Shown piece by piece: positions 13,546 to 20,122 of a stretch of DNA of 32,683 nucleotides. Origin of the DNA: a virus. The stretch covers positions 1 through 32,683 of IMG/VR virus record IMGVR_UViG_3300031774_000076; one strand, written 5' to 3'. The stretch's first letter is position 1, and every line of letters starts with the position of its first letter. A model generated the notes under the pieces. That model ran no database searches and had not been told where the DNA came from. It saw only the letters and a list, made by a program, of their open reading frames with translations. The position numbers were made by a program, and so were the translations under genes.

Positions 13546-13918
13546 AGCGTGTGACCAATGGATGTCTAAAGTTGTTAGATTAAAAGCCAAACATACGTGT
13601 GAAGCCTGTGGAAACATGGATAGGCAGATGCACAACTGTCATGTCTTTTCTAGGAGCCGAAAAGCTACACGATGGAGCCTGTACAATACTCTTTGTATGT
13701 GTTCATACTGCCATATGCACTATACAGGAAACCCTATTGAGTTTACTCAATTCCTAAACAAATATTTAGGGCCAGCGCATCTTGAAATACTACAAGAAAA
13801 AAGTAATGCGCTAATGAAAACCACTAAAGCGTTGCGTAAAGAAATAGGCCAACACTATAAAGAAGAATATAAAAAGTTAGAAGCTAATCCAGACTATGAA
13901 CCTGTAAGCTGGAACTAA
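13535..13918 (+). CDS. HNH/NinG-like nuclease
   Basis: This 127-aa protein has C22-x2-C25 and C56-x2-C59 knuckles flanking NCHVFSRSRKATRWS with H36, a conserved N51 and final H60. This is the HNH fold stabilised by a structural zinc site. Candidates are a NinG/Rap-like structure-specific nuclease or a packaging-associated HNH protein; the nin-like neighbour favours the former. The C-terminal third is a Lys-rich helix. It overlaps the NinB-like gene by 11 nt and ends one base before the converging leftward block. Confidence 0.8.
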   Translation: MKREACDQWMSKVVRLKAKHTCEACGNMDRQMHNCHVFSRSRKATRWSLYNTLCMCSYCHMHYTGNPIEFTQFLNKYLGPAHLEILQEKSNALMKTTKALRKEIGQHYKEEYKKLEANPDYEPVSWN

Positions 13919-13987
13919 TTACTTTTTGTTTTTCTTTTTAGGTGGTCTGCCTTTTTTTGTACCGTATGTTCCTTTTCCTTGAGGCAT
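13919..13987 (-). CDS. Tiny basic protein MPQGKGTYG-type (22 aa)
   Basis: This 22-aa frame begins MPQGKGTYGTKKGRPP and ends in a Lys run. Its ATG overlaps the stop of the gene before it (TAATG at 13985-13989), and its stop abuts the stop of the rightward HNH gene. I recall very similar mini-proteins with 'GKGTYG..GRPPKK' in aquatic phages, which is why I annotate a frame this short. The composition suits nucleic-acid binding; the function is unknown. It is the last gene of the leftward late block. Confidence 0.6.
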   Translation of the reverse strand: MPQGKGTYGTKKGRPPKKKNKK

Positions 13988-14118
13988 TATTTTTTCATCC
14001 TTTTTTTAAATCCACGTTTCATATTAGCATATGCTTCTGGAGTAATAGTTGATTTCTTTTTACTCCTGCTAATACCTTTCTTTTTTCGTTGATTCATATT
14101 GTAGTACAAACCTTTCAT
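13987..14118 (-). CDS. Tiny basic protein (43 aa)
   Basis: This 43-aa frame begins MKGLYYNMNQRKKKGISR, carries TPEAYANMKRGFKKR and is about one third Lys/Arg. It starts 3 nt after the upstream stop, and its TAA overlaps the next ATG as TAATG. The AYANMKRGFKKR segment could form a basic amphipathic helix. It resembles other tiny late-end phage proteins but I cannot name a family. Confidence 0.62.
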   Translation of the reverse strand: MKGLYYNMNQRKKKGISRSKKKSTITPEAYANMKRGFKKRMKK

Positions 14119-14121
14119 ATA

Positions 14122-14385
14122 TCACCACTTTGTTCTGTTTGCCCAATACGCAGCAGACATTTTACCACGCGCTATATTCTTACGATGCCTAGCTTTAAAC
14201 GAACGTGAACGTGCCGTATTTTGTCTATCACCTGTTACACCTTGTTGCCCAAATCGAATAGTCTTTTGTTTACCACCATCACTAGCCACAACAACATGGC
14301 TTTTTGTTGGATGATTTGGTGTGCGTTTAGGCTTGTTAACCCCCGATACACCAATTCGTTTTAATAAACTTTTCTTTTCTGCCAT
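14122..14385 (-). CDS. Conserved basic phage protein (KARH...AAYWANR family)
   Basis: This 87-aa protein reads GVNKPKRTPNHPTKSHVVV, then KTIRFGQQGV, SFKARHRKNIARGKMSAAYW and ends ANRTKW. This string of motifs is, in my recollection, widespread in cyanophages and pelagiphages as a protein of unknown function, possibly virion- or DNA-associated because it is strongly basic. Its ATG overlaps the stop of a 7-codon leader frame (TAATG at 14383-14387). It begins the small-basic-protein tail of the late block. Confidence 0.75.
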   Translation of the reverse strand: MAEKKSLLKRIGVSGVNKPKRTPNHPTKSHVVVASDGGKQKTIRFGQQGVTGDRQNTARSRSFKARHRKNIARGKMSAAYWANRTKW

Positions 14386-14408
14386 TACATGATACCTTTA
14401 CCAAGCAT
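14385..14408 (-). CDS. Seven-codon leader frame (MLGKGIM)
   Basis: An excellent GGAGGG site (14420-14415) lies 6 nt before ATG 14408, yet the frame has only seven sense codons and ends TAATG, its last A starting the ATG of the 87-aa gene. It could be a leader peptide that delivers ribosomes to the downstream start by termination-reinitiation, or a genuine microprotein. The evidence is the ribosome site and the overlap geometry only. Confidence 0.4.
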   Translation of the reverse strand: MLGKGIM

Positions 14409-14427
14409 ATTATTCCCTCCATTGATT

Positions 14428-14447
14428 GCCCCTTCGGGGGCTTTTTT
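14428..14447 (+). terminator. Rho-independent terminator for rightward block
   Basis: GCCCC(TTCG)GGGGC followed at once by TTTTTT on the plus strand is a textbook intrinsic terminator with a UUCG loop. It lies about 510 nt past the HNH gene, inside the leftward late block. Rightward transcripts reaching it would be antisense to the small basic genes. In the leftward direction no U-tract follows the stem. Confidence 0.8.
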
Positions 14448-14874
14448 ATTGGTACTTTCCATAACGAATCATGTTAGTTAATTCTTCTGCACGTTTACCA
14501 ACCTGTGATGCCCACCTAGATTTCATAAACTCATTAGCAGCAAGGTGGTAATCTCTGTCATGCATAGCTTGCAAGGCGTTAGTAAACTTTCGTAATACTG
14601 TTTGTCCAAGGTTAAAACTTATATCAATCATAGCATCTCTGCGTACATCATCAAGGTTATTAAACCACTCATACTCGTCAGATAACTCACCAATAACTCT
14701 GAATATATCATTCATTAGCATCTGGTCTATTTCACCATCGGTAAGTCCTATACCGGAATCTGATATGTTGCGTCCAACACCAATTGTTTCAAATCCATTA
14801 GAGCATTTATAAACGTGTTTTCGTACACCTTCATGTTTGCGTAACATTATTTTAAGTTGATTAAAACGTGTCAT
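14446..14874 (-). CDS. Endolysin, T4-type lysozyme (GH24)
   Basis: This 142-aa protein aligns with T4 lysozyme at HEGVRKHVYKCSNGFETIGVG: E15 corresponds to catalytic E11 and T30 to T26, while the position of D20 is Cys (C24). A Cys at this site retains activity in T4 mutants and is seen in other phage members as I recall. RRDAMIDISFNLG and ASQVGKRAEELTNMI complete the fold. There is no signal peptide, so export needs the holin encoded just upstream, whose stop overlaps this start as ATGA. It cleaves peptidoglycan between MurNAc and GlcNAc. Confidence 0.9.
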   Translation of the reverse strand: MTRFNQLKIMLRKHEGVRKHVYKCSNGFETIGVGRNISDSGIGLTDGEIDQMLMNDIFRVIGELSDEYEWFNNLDDVRRDAMIDISFNLGQTVLRKFTNALQAMHDRDYHLAANEFMKSRWASQVGKRAEELTNMIRYGKYQ

Positions 14875-15242
14875 TTGCCAACACCTTTTATTCGCTCATA
14901 ACTTCTACCGCCCGACAATCCCAACATACCCAAAAGAATGGGCATCATAACTGACGCATCAGCTTGAGGAATGACCACACCAAATCCGGCTGCAATTGGC
15001 GATACTAGAAAATTAATTGCTAACGCAAGTACGCAAACATAACCGCAAAGTGGTCTCCAAGACGCTTGAAACCAGTTGCCCTTTGCATCAGCTTTTAACA
15101 CTTCTATCTGCGCCATCATTATTTCTTGATGGTGTCGTTCAGATAGCGTAGCTATGTCATGAGCCAGCTTTGCTTTCTCATCAGCATCAGGAATAAACTT
15201 ATCTAACAATCCTGCTACTGGGCCTATCAATGCTTGCAACAT
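14871..15242 (-). CDS. Holin (GTA/3TM-type)
   Basis: This 123-aa protein has an N-terminal LIGPVAGLLDKFIPDADEKA segment, a central helical EIMMAQIEVLKADAKGNWFQ stretch and then hydrophobic segments WRPLCGYVCVLALAINFLV (about 62-80) and VMMPILLGMLGLSG (about 98-111), ending in Lys/Arg. This layout, including 'WRP..G' before the first span, matches the GTA_holin_3TM family. It precedes the lysozyme gene, overlapping by 4 nt. Holins open the inner membrane at a set time for endolysin release. Start follows GGAGAGTAAG. Confidence 0.85.
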   Translation of the reverse strand: MLQALIGPVAGLLDKFIPDADEKAKLAHDIATLSERHHQEIMMAQIEVLKADAKGNWFQASWRPLCGYVCVLALAINFLVSPIAAGFGVVIPQADASVMMPILLGMLGLSGGRSYERIKGVGK

Positions 15243-15243
15243 C

Positions 15244-15687
15244 TTACTCTCCCTTTGCTACTTGTAAGAAATCCATTACTGCCACAAGAATAGAAAACAA
15301 TGTAGCTGTAGCACCGCCCATCCATTTAAACCATTTCATAACTTGATTGGCTATTGCTTCATCTGATTGTTTTTTTGCACGTTCTTCTGCGGCTCTTACT
15401 TTTTTACACTGACTTTGAAACTTTAACCAATCGTCATATAAGTTAGGTCTGCCAGCATATATCATCCATTCTCTTATCCATTCTTCTTGCTTGCGAAGTT
15501 TCTCTAACTCCATAAAGTTTTGCAGTTCTGTCTTTCTTCCTTTCTTTTTACTGCGCCTTGCAATTAAACTTTTACAATTAAAGTATGTAGCACACGATTC
15601 GCTTACGTCATAAAACTCCCTGCCATTTTGCAAGGCTGATTTAATTGTAGCAAATGCTTGGTTTGCTTGTTGTATTTCTTCAAGCAC
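15244..15687 (-). CDS. Membrane-anchored helical protein in lysis cassette
   Basis: This 147-aa protein starts at GTG 15687. Residues about 55-120 form a charged helix (ELEKLRKQEEWIREWM, RPNLYDDWLKFQ, VRAAEERAKKQSDEA), followed by one hydrophobic span, MKWFKWMGGATATLFSILVA, near the C-terminus. A long helix with a membrane anchor next to holin and lysozyme recalls a spanin, but the anchor is C-terminal rather than N-terminal, so a minor virion or lysis-timing protein is also possible. The 'GRP.LY.D...FQ' motif is seen in other podoviruses in my recollection. Confidence 0.68.
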   Translation of the reverse strand: MLEEIQQANQAFATIKSALQNGREFYDVSESCATYFNCKSLIARRSKKKGRKTELQNFMELEKLRKQEEWIREWMIYAGRPNLYDDWLKFQSQCKKVRAAEERAKKQSDEAIANQVMKWFKWMGGATATLFSILVAVMDFLQVAKGE

Positions 15688-15688
15688 A

Positions 15689-16006
15689 CTACTTTCTACT
15701 CATGTATGCAGTTGCCCCAAAGTACGCACCACACACACTCGCCTGTGCAATATAAAATAAACCTAAAAGGTCAGACAATGCATTAACTCTGGAGTCAGGC
15801 ATTATAGGTGACATAAGGAATATAGAAAATAAAACCATAGAAGCCATAGCAACCCACGCCATTCGTTTTTGTGAATCGGCTTTTTCTTCTCTTAGTTCTA
15901 GTTCTACCAGTTGTTGATGACGTTCTATTTCTTCGTCTGTTACTGTGCCATCTTGGTCTAAATCGTACTTTGCGTACTTACTGGTTATTTGTAATTGTTT
16001 TGGCAT
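15689..16006 (-). CDS. Two-span membrane protein with an EF-hand loop
   Basis: This is a 105-aa protein from ATG 16006, at good spacing from GAGG; an ATG at 16012 adds two residues. Residues 15-26, DLDQDGTVTDEE, fit the EF-hand loop exactly (D at 1, 3 and 5, G at 6, V at 8, E at 12). After a charged helix come two hydrophobic segments, MAWVAMASMVLFSIFLM and LLGLFYIAQASVCGAYFG. It could bind Ca2+ or just use the loop as a cap. The position among lysis genes suggests a holin, antiholin or membrane partner. The upstream gene overlaps it by about 29 nt. Confidence 0.72.
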   Translation of the reverse strand: MPKQLQITSKYAKYDLDQDGTVTDEEIERHQQLVELELREEKADSQKRMAWVAMASMVLFSIFLMSPIMPDSRVNALSDLLGLFYIAQASVCGAYFGATAYMSRK

Positions 16007-16202
16007 ATCCATCTACCTCAACTTTGTTAGGGTCAACAAAGGCTGGTCTACAAAACGCTAATGCTGGCTTATAGTTTTCCTCTCGTTTAGTTAAAACTCT
16101 TGCTATGTGTACGCATTGTTTTTGATTAATAAAATAATTAGCCACACGCTCACTATCATCAGGCGTTAGCTGCACAATCAAAGCAAAGACGATAATCTCC
16201 AT
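15978..16202 (-). CDS. Small hypothetical protein with hydrophobic N-terminus
   Basis: This 74-aa protein begins MEIIVFALIVQLTPDDSERV, a short hydrophobic leader that could be a weak signal or a beta strand. It continues with CVHIARVLTKREENYKPAL and CRPAFVDPNK. The start follows the stop of the previous gene directly, and its end overlaps the EF-hand gene. There is no match I recognise. It may be another small lysis or envelope-associated protein, judged by position. Confidence 0.6.
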   Translation of the reverse strand: MEIIVFALIVQLTPDDSERVANYFINQKQCVHIARVLTKREENYKPALAFCRPAFVDPNKVEVDGYAKTITNNQ

Positions 16203-16571
16203 TCACTCTATTTCTATCCATTCTTTTGCAGACTCATCCCATTGATAAAGTTTGTCATCATCAGGCATGGGGGTGGGTGGTTCCCACAAACAAGTTTCTT
16301 CGTTTAGCGTCCAGCTTGTGAAAGGTTTAGGCGCATAAAAAGCATCTCGCCCAGTGTCGTATGTATATCCAACACCAGCAAAGTTTTTTCTTAATCCATC
16401 TTCACCTGATAGTTCATTAGAGTTAGGTTTGTAATGAACACCCCCTCTCGTGTTATAAGATGTTTGCACCCACTTAACACCCGTTTCTTTTGGCAAAGAA
16501 TTTATAAAGTCTTGTTCAGCAACAATAACTTCAAGAACTTTTCTGCTTTTAACTTTTGCAAAATGACTCAT
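16203..16571 (-). CDS. Tail-fibre-cassette protein of aquatic phage type
   Basis: This 122-aa protein reads MSHFAKVKSRKVLEVIVAEQ, DFINSLP, KWVQTSYNTRGGVHY, LRKNFAGVGYTYD, then FYAPKPFTSWTLNEE and PPTPMPDDDKLYQW. This exact order of short motifs is frequent in cyanophage and other aquatic phage proteins of unknown function near structural genes. It may be a virion surface or fibre accessory. The start overlaps the adhesin stop as ATGA, indicating co-translation with the glycine-rich protein. Confidence 0.75.
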   Translation of the reverse strand: MSHFAKVKSRKVLEVIVAEQDFINSLPKETGVKWVQTSYNTRGGVHYKPNSNELSGEDGLRKNFAGVGYTYDTGRDAFYAPKPFTSWTLNEETCLWEPPTPMPDDDKLYQWDESAKEWIEIE

Positions 16572-17389
16572 GTGCTGTAAGTTCCGCTGCTATTAAATGT
16601 ATGATAAGTATAACCACCAGACGATGTTACTGTGCCACCACTTCCTATTTGTGCGCCTTCATATCGAAGAATAACAATTCCTGACCCACCGGCTACACCA
16701 GCCCCACCTCTTGCTGTACCCCCACCTCCAGTATTTGCAGTCCCTCCTCCACCAGACCCAGCATTAGAGTCTAGCCCACCATTTGCAGAACCATCAGCAC
16801 CGCCACCTCCTGCATAAAACGCACCCAAAGACTTCCAATTAATTCCGTTTCCTCCAGCCCCTGCTGAATAACTTACGGATGTCTGTCCAGCTTGACCAGC
16901 ACCACCGCCACCGCCACCACCAAAAAATGCTCCTGCTGGATTTTGACCGCTTCCACCATTGTTTCCCTGACCCGATGTGCCCAGCCCTCCAGCCCCTCCG
17001 TTTCCTCCAGAGCCGCCCCCCGAACCGCCATCTCGCCCTTCACTTACAGAATCTTGGCTAAAAGAATAACCACCCCCACCACCGCCTCCGACAGTAGTAA
17101 CATTAGTTATTTCGGATGCTTCTAACTTAGATGTCGTGCCATCTGAACCTGTCGAATTTCCACTGTTTTTTGCACCCCCTGCCCCAACGGTAACAGTAAT
17201 GTTAAATCCTGACGCAATGCCTTCTAAAGTGTTTTGCAAAAGACCGCCACCGCCACCGCCGCCTCCTTGAAACTGTCCGCCACAACCACCGCCCCCAGCC
17301 ACAACAAGATATTCAATGTTATAGCCCGATGCCCCACCACCTCTGGGAATAGACGAAAAAATTGATGCGTTAAAGTGGGCGAGTGTCAT
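16568..17389 (-). CDS. Glycine-rich tail adhesin 1
   Basis: This 273-aa protein is dominated by runs of Gly with Ser, Asn and Ala (for example GGGGCGGQFQGGGGGGGG), with only scattered aromatic residues. It begins after a short N-terminal segment with YNIEYLVVAGGGG and ends with IVILRYEG and GYTYHTFNSSGTYS. Repeated glycine stretches between strand-like ends are the hallmark of phage adhesins of the S16 gp38 type, where polyglycine-II helices pack into a sandwich that displays receptor-binding loops. It lies in the fibre cassette and overlaps both neighbours by 4 nt. It likely recognises the host surface. Confidence 0.75.
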   Translation of the reverse strand: MTLAHFNASIFSSIPRGGGASGYNIEYLVVAGGGGCGGQFQGGGGGGGGLLQNTLEGIASGFNITVTVGAGGAKNSGNSTGSDGTTSKLEASEITNVTTVGGGGGGGYSFSQDSVSEGRDGGSGGGSGGNGGAGGLGTSGQGNNGGSGQNPAGAFFGGGGGGGAGQAGQTSVSYSAGAGGNGINWKSLGAFYAGGGGADGSANGGLDSNAGSGGGGTANTGGGGTARGGAGVAGGSGIVILRYEGAQIGSGGTVTSSGGYTYHTFNSSGTYST

Positions 17390-17658
17390 GCGATTAATGC
17401 AAAAATGTTAGATGCAGTCGTTGACGTAGACTTAACCCTCGTCACACCGCAGATAAAATAAAAATTATCAGGCACAGGAACAGTAATTGTGTCACCGTTT
17501 TTGGTAATAACAACAATGTTTCCAGCCGTCCCGATGTACAGCCCAATCGCTGTATTTCCTGTTCCTACGTTGTCTGAACCGTCACTAGGGGTAACGGATA
17601 CCCATGTGCTTACGGCACCGTTTAAACTAGCTCCTACGCCCTCATACGGATTACTCAT
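17386..17658 (-). CDS. Spike-base-like protein (Rcc01079-type)
   Basis: This 90-aa, strand-rich protein has TAIGLYIGTAGNIVVITKNGD, then ITVPVPDNFYFICGVTRVKS and TTASNIFALIA. The order 'LYVG.AG...V....GDT.TF..VP......V.RV..TGTTA..I.AL' is that of the spike base protein of Rhodobacter gene transfer agents (Rcc01079 family), which anchors head spikes. Here it lies in the tail-fibre cassette, so it may form the base on which an adhesin sits. It overlaps the next two genes by 4 nt each. Confidence 0.65.
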   Translation of the reverse strand: MSNPYEGVGASLNGAVSTWVSVTPSDGSDNVGTGNTAIGLYIGTAGNIVVITKNGDTITVPVPDNFYFICGVTRVKSTSTTASNIFALIA

Positions 17659-17933
17659 TTCGTGGACTCCCTTCGTAAAATCAATAAAACTTCTTTAACG
17701 TCTAATTTGGTTTCTCTCGTAACCTCTTCGATTCGCTCAGTCTTACTAGCAAGACGGATAACTTCGTCTTCTAATGTGTCTATTTTTTCCTCATGCTTCT
17801 CAAGCGTTTTGTGGTTTCTGTCAATGTCATCTGTGTTACTTTCTGCCGTTGCACTTAAAGTCGCATAACTAAAGATTGTTGCTGCTGCTACCGTTGCAAC
17901 AGGAAGTACATTGGTTAACATTTTCATATCCAT
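17655..17933 (-). CDS. Membrane-anchored coiled-coil protein
   Basis: This is a 92-aa protein from ATG 17933, whose A is the last base of the tailspike stop (TAATG); a longer frame to 17948 lies inside the spike gene. An N-terminal hydrophobic segment (LTNVLPVATVAAATIFSYAT) is followed by about 55 residues of charged heptads (NHKTLEKHEEKIDTLEDEVI, then KTERIEEVTRETKLDVKE). This resembles an i-spanin (Rz-like) or a small virion protein. It lies some 2.4 kb from the lysozyme, so a spanin role is only a possibility. Confidence 0.65.
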   Translation of the reverse strand: MDMKMLTNVLPVATVAAATIFSYATLSATAESNTDDIDRNHKTLEKHEEKIDTLEDEVIRLASKTERIEEVTRETKLDVKEVLLILRRESTK

Positions 17934-19789
17934 TACTTCGCCACCCATCCTGTGTTAGATGCTCCAGATTCTTTAACGTACAAACACGTATTAGACCCAC
18001 CATTATTCCTGTGCCATACACTACCAATACCAGCAACTACGACTGATTCTGGCGTACCAGCACCAGAGCCTTCATAGAATATTGGAAACAACGTAAAGTC
18101 TAGTTGCGTAATATTGTCAGTGCGATAGTTATCTTTGACTATACCTGTGCTTGCGTAAGTCTCTGCCGTAGCACTTTGAGCTATCCAATACGTTTTATAA
18201 CTGCTACCGACTACGTTGGTAATTGTTAAACCTTGCACCTGATAAAAAGAAATAACCCCTCGATTAGATGATGTATCACCCGACCCTTTTGTGTCGTAAG
18301 TCTTGATGTTGTCGATGATTACTCCGACAGAATCCTGTGCGTACACGCCAGCCTGATAGGTTTCATAAAACATACAATTAGCGACAGTAATAGAACGGCT
18401 ATCAAATATCTCTACCCCATAACTTTTAGCTTGTTTGACAGTAAGATTGTTTAAAATAATATTGCCTGTTCTATGTAGCTCTACTGCATCAATCTCATTG
18501 GTATCGGTTAAGAAATTATTGACGTTGATATCGTGTAAACAATACCTCACAACTGGCGTACCACCTGAGTTGCCCACAGGCGCATCTTCAGAAATAAATT
18601 TAATGTTGTTTCCGCTGAGAGAATAAATTGGGAATGAACCGTTAAACCCTGCGGCTGATGCACCATCAATATTTATCCAGCCATCAGCAGTAAATAACGT
18701 GCCGCTTACTGCTTCACCTAAATCAACTGTTACCATTCGCACCGTAACATTGGCTGTACCAGTTGGCGCAACATTTATTGTTTCATCCGCTGCGGTAACA
18801 TTAGCCGCTGCCCTAGTCCAACTCAATGTGTTTTCTGCGCGTAACCCATACCCACAGTTAATAGCTTTACAGTTTGCTAGTGATGAATTTCTCTGTGGAG
18901 CGTGTAACCTGAAACCCATGTTTGAGCAATTTAATGCTTCGCAGTTTGTAACTAGCGCACCAGCGTTATAAGCAAACGTAAAACCATTACCAAATGAATT
19001 ACCATTGGCTGTGCAGTTAGTCATTTTTAACTGTGGTGCAAGACAGTAAAACCCGTTGTCATAATTCCAATCGTGCGCCTCACATCCATCCATAACAACA
19101 TTAGACGAGCCGATGTAATAACCTGTTGCACTAGCGTTAACTGCATTATCCGTGAGCATCGTGTAGTCACAAGCGATAGACATTCCTCTGGGTGTTCCAG
19201 TGTTGCCGTTAGCATTCCAGCTATCAGCGTTAAATACAGTGCAATTCTCAATTCTGTTTTGTTCAAGATTAGTAAAACCTGTTCGCGTTCCATCGAATAC
19301 AAACCCAGACCAACCATCTTTAAAGTAACAATTCTTTATTTGACTTCGGCTAGAGTATTTAAAATAAATACCACCAATACCTTTATTAGTAGTTGTTACC
19401 GCACCATCTGCTACGGCTGTTGACCGCTTACCATGAAAGCCAATATTCTCAACTATCATCGAATCGTTGCCGCTTGCTGCATTATCTTGATAGGCTTGGT
19501 TAATCAAGATAGACGTATTCAATGTTGTAAGTGTTACTGCTGCGTCATCACCACCTTCTTTTAAAATAGATGCTTCAACACCATCGCCAAAAAAATGTGT
19601 GGATGATTTAATTCTCAGGCTAGTGTCAATTCGATACGTTCCTGCTGGAAGATATACACGCCCTGCTTGGTCTAGTGCTAATTGAATAGCAGCACTATCA
19701 TCAGTCGTACCGTTTCCTACCGCACCAAAATCTTTAACATTAGCTGGTGCGCCAAAAATCATTCTGTTATGCGCTTCGGTTAGTGCCAT
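17933..19789 (-). CDS. Tailspike with pectate-lyase-type beta-helix
   Basis: This 618-aa protein has FGAPANVKDFGAVGNGTTDD near the N-terminus and then VYLPAGTYRI, the entry to a right-handed parallel beta-helix of the Pectate_lyase_3 type. Repeated strand motifs with IKNCYFKDG, IENCTVFNA, VMDGCEAHDW and MTNCTANGN give helical rungs to about residue 520. The C-terminus ends GSNTCLYVKESGASNTGWVAK-like, as in many phage spikes. Such spikes bind or degrade surface polysaccharide. The N-terminal virion-binding part is short, so it may attach through the fibre or spike-base protein. Confidence 0.86.
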   Translation of the reverse strand: MALTEAHNRMIFGAPANVKDFGAVGNGTTDDSAAIQLALDQAGRVYLPAGTYRIDTSLRIKSSTHFFGDGVEASILKEGGDDAAVTLTTLNTSILINQAYQDNAASGNDSMIVENIGFHGKRSTAVADGAVTTTNKGIGGIYFKYSSRSQIKNCYFKDGWSGFVFDGTRTGFTNLEQNRIENCTVFNADSWNANGNTGTPRGMSIACDYTMLTDNAVNASATGYYIGSSNVVMDGCEAHDWNYDNGFYCLAPQLKMTNCTANGNSFGNGFTFAYNAGALVTNCEALNCSNMGFRLHAPQRNSSLANCKAINCGYGLRAENTLSWTRAAANVTAADETINVAPTGTANVTVRMVTVDLGEAVSGTLFTADGWINIDGASAAGFNGSFPIYSLSGNNIKFISEDAPVGNSGGTPVVRYCLHDINVNNFLTDTNEIDAVELHRTGNIILNNLTVKQAKSYGVEIFDSRSITVANCMFYETYQAGVYAQDSVGVIIDNIKTYDTKGSGDTSSNRGVISFYQVQGLTITNVVGSSYKTYWIAQSATAETYASTGIVKDNYRTDNITQLDFTLFPIFYEGSGAGTPESVVVAGIGSVWHRNNGGSNTCLYVKESGASNTGWVAK

Positions 19790-19791
19790 AA

Positions 19792-20112
19792 CTAGCTTCC
19801 CAAGGTTGGTTTCTTGTCTGGAAAATCAGCGGTGCTGGGCCAATTTCTTAACTCTTGACGATATGTTTTCAGCTTATCTTTGTCTGGATAATCGTCTACA
19901 AGATAAAGCGTATCCGTTCTATCAAGTTCAGTATTTCTCCACATCTTTGCTTCTTGTTGTTCTTGTTCTGCAAGCTCTTTTGACGAAAGTGTTAAAGGTT
20001 CAACTTTTTCAATAACCTTATCTGGATAAATCTTTTTAAAAAAATCAAGCTCACCAAGAGCAGCCGGATTAATTACTGTCCCATTACTTTCTTTAATTAC
20101 ATATGCTGTCAT
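19792..20112 (-). CDS. Tail assembly chaperone-like protein
   Basis: This 106-aa protein begins MTAYVIKESNGTVINPAA and later has AKMWRNTELDRTDTLYLVDD and LKTYRQELRNWPSTADFPD. 'WRN.EL..TD......DYP.....YRQ.LR.WP....FP' is the signature of the phage tail assembly chaperone family (Phage_tail_APC-like) that accompanies fibre and spike genes. The protein probably helps fold or attach the adjacent adhesin or spike and may not be in the virion. Its start follows AAGGAGATAAAT, a strong site. Confidence 0.75.
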   Translation of the reverse strand: MTAYVIKESNGTVINPAALGELDFFKKIYPDKVIEKVEPLTLSSKELAEQEQQEAKMWRNTELDRTDTLYLVDDYPDKDKLKTYRQELRNWPSTADFPDKKPTLGS

Positions 20113-20122
20113 ATTTATCTCC

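Noticed and set aside
16632-17125. Proline-rich open frames on the plus strand opposite the glycine-rich adhesin
   Set aside because: They are the antisense of Gly codons (GGN read as CCN) and have no ribosome binding sites; the leftward frame has coupled neighbours and a clear family character.
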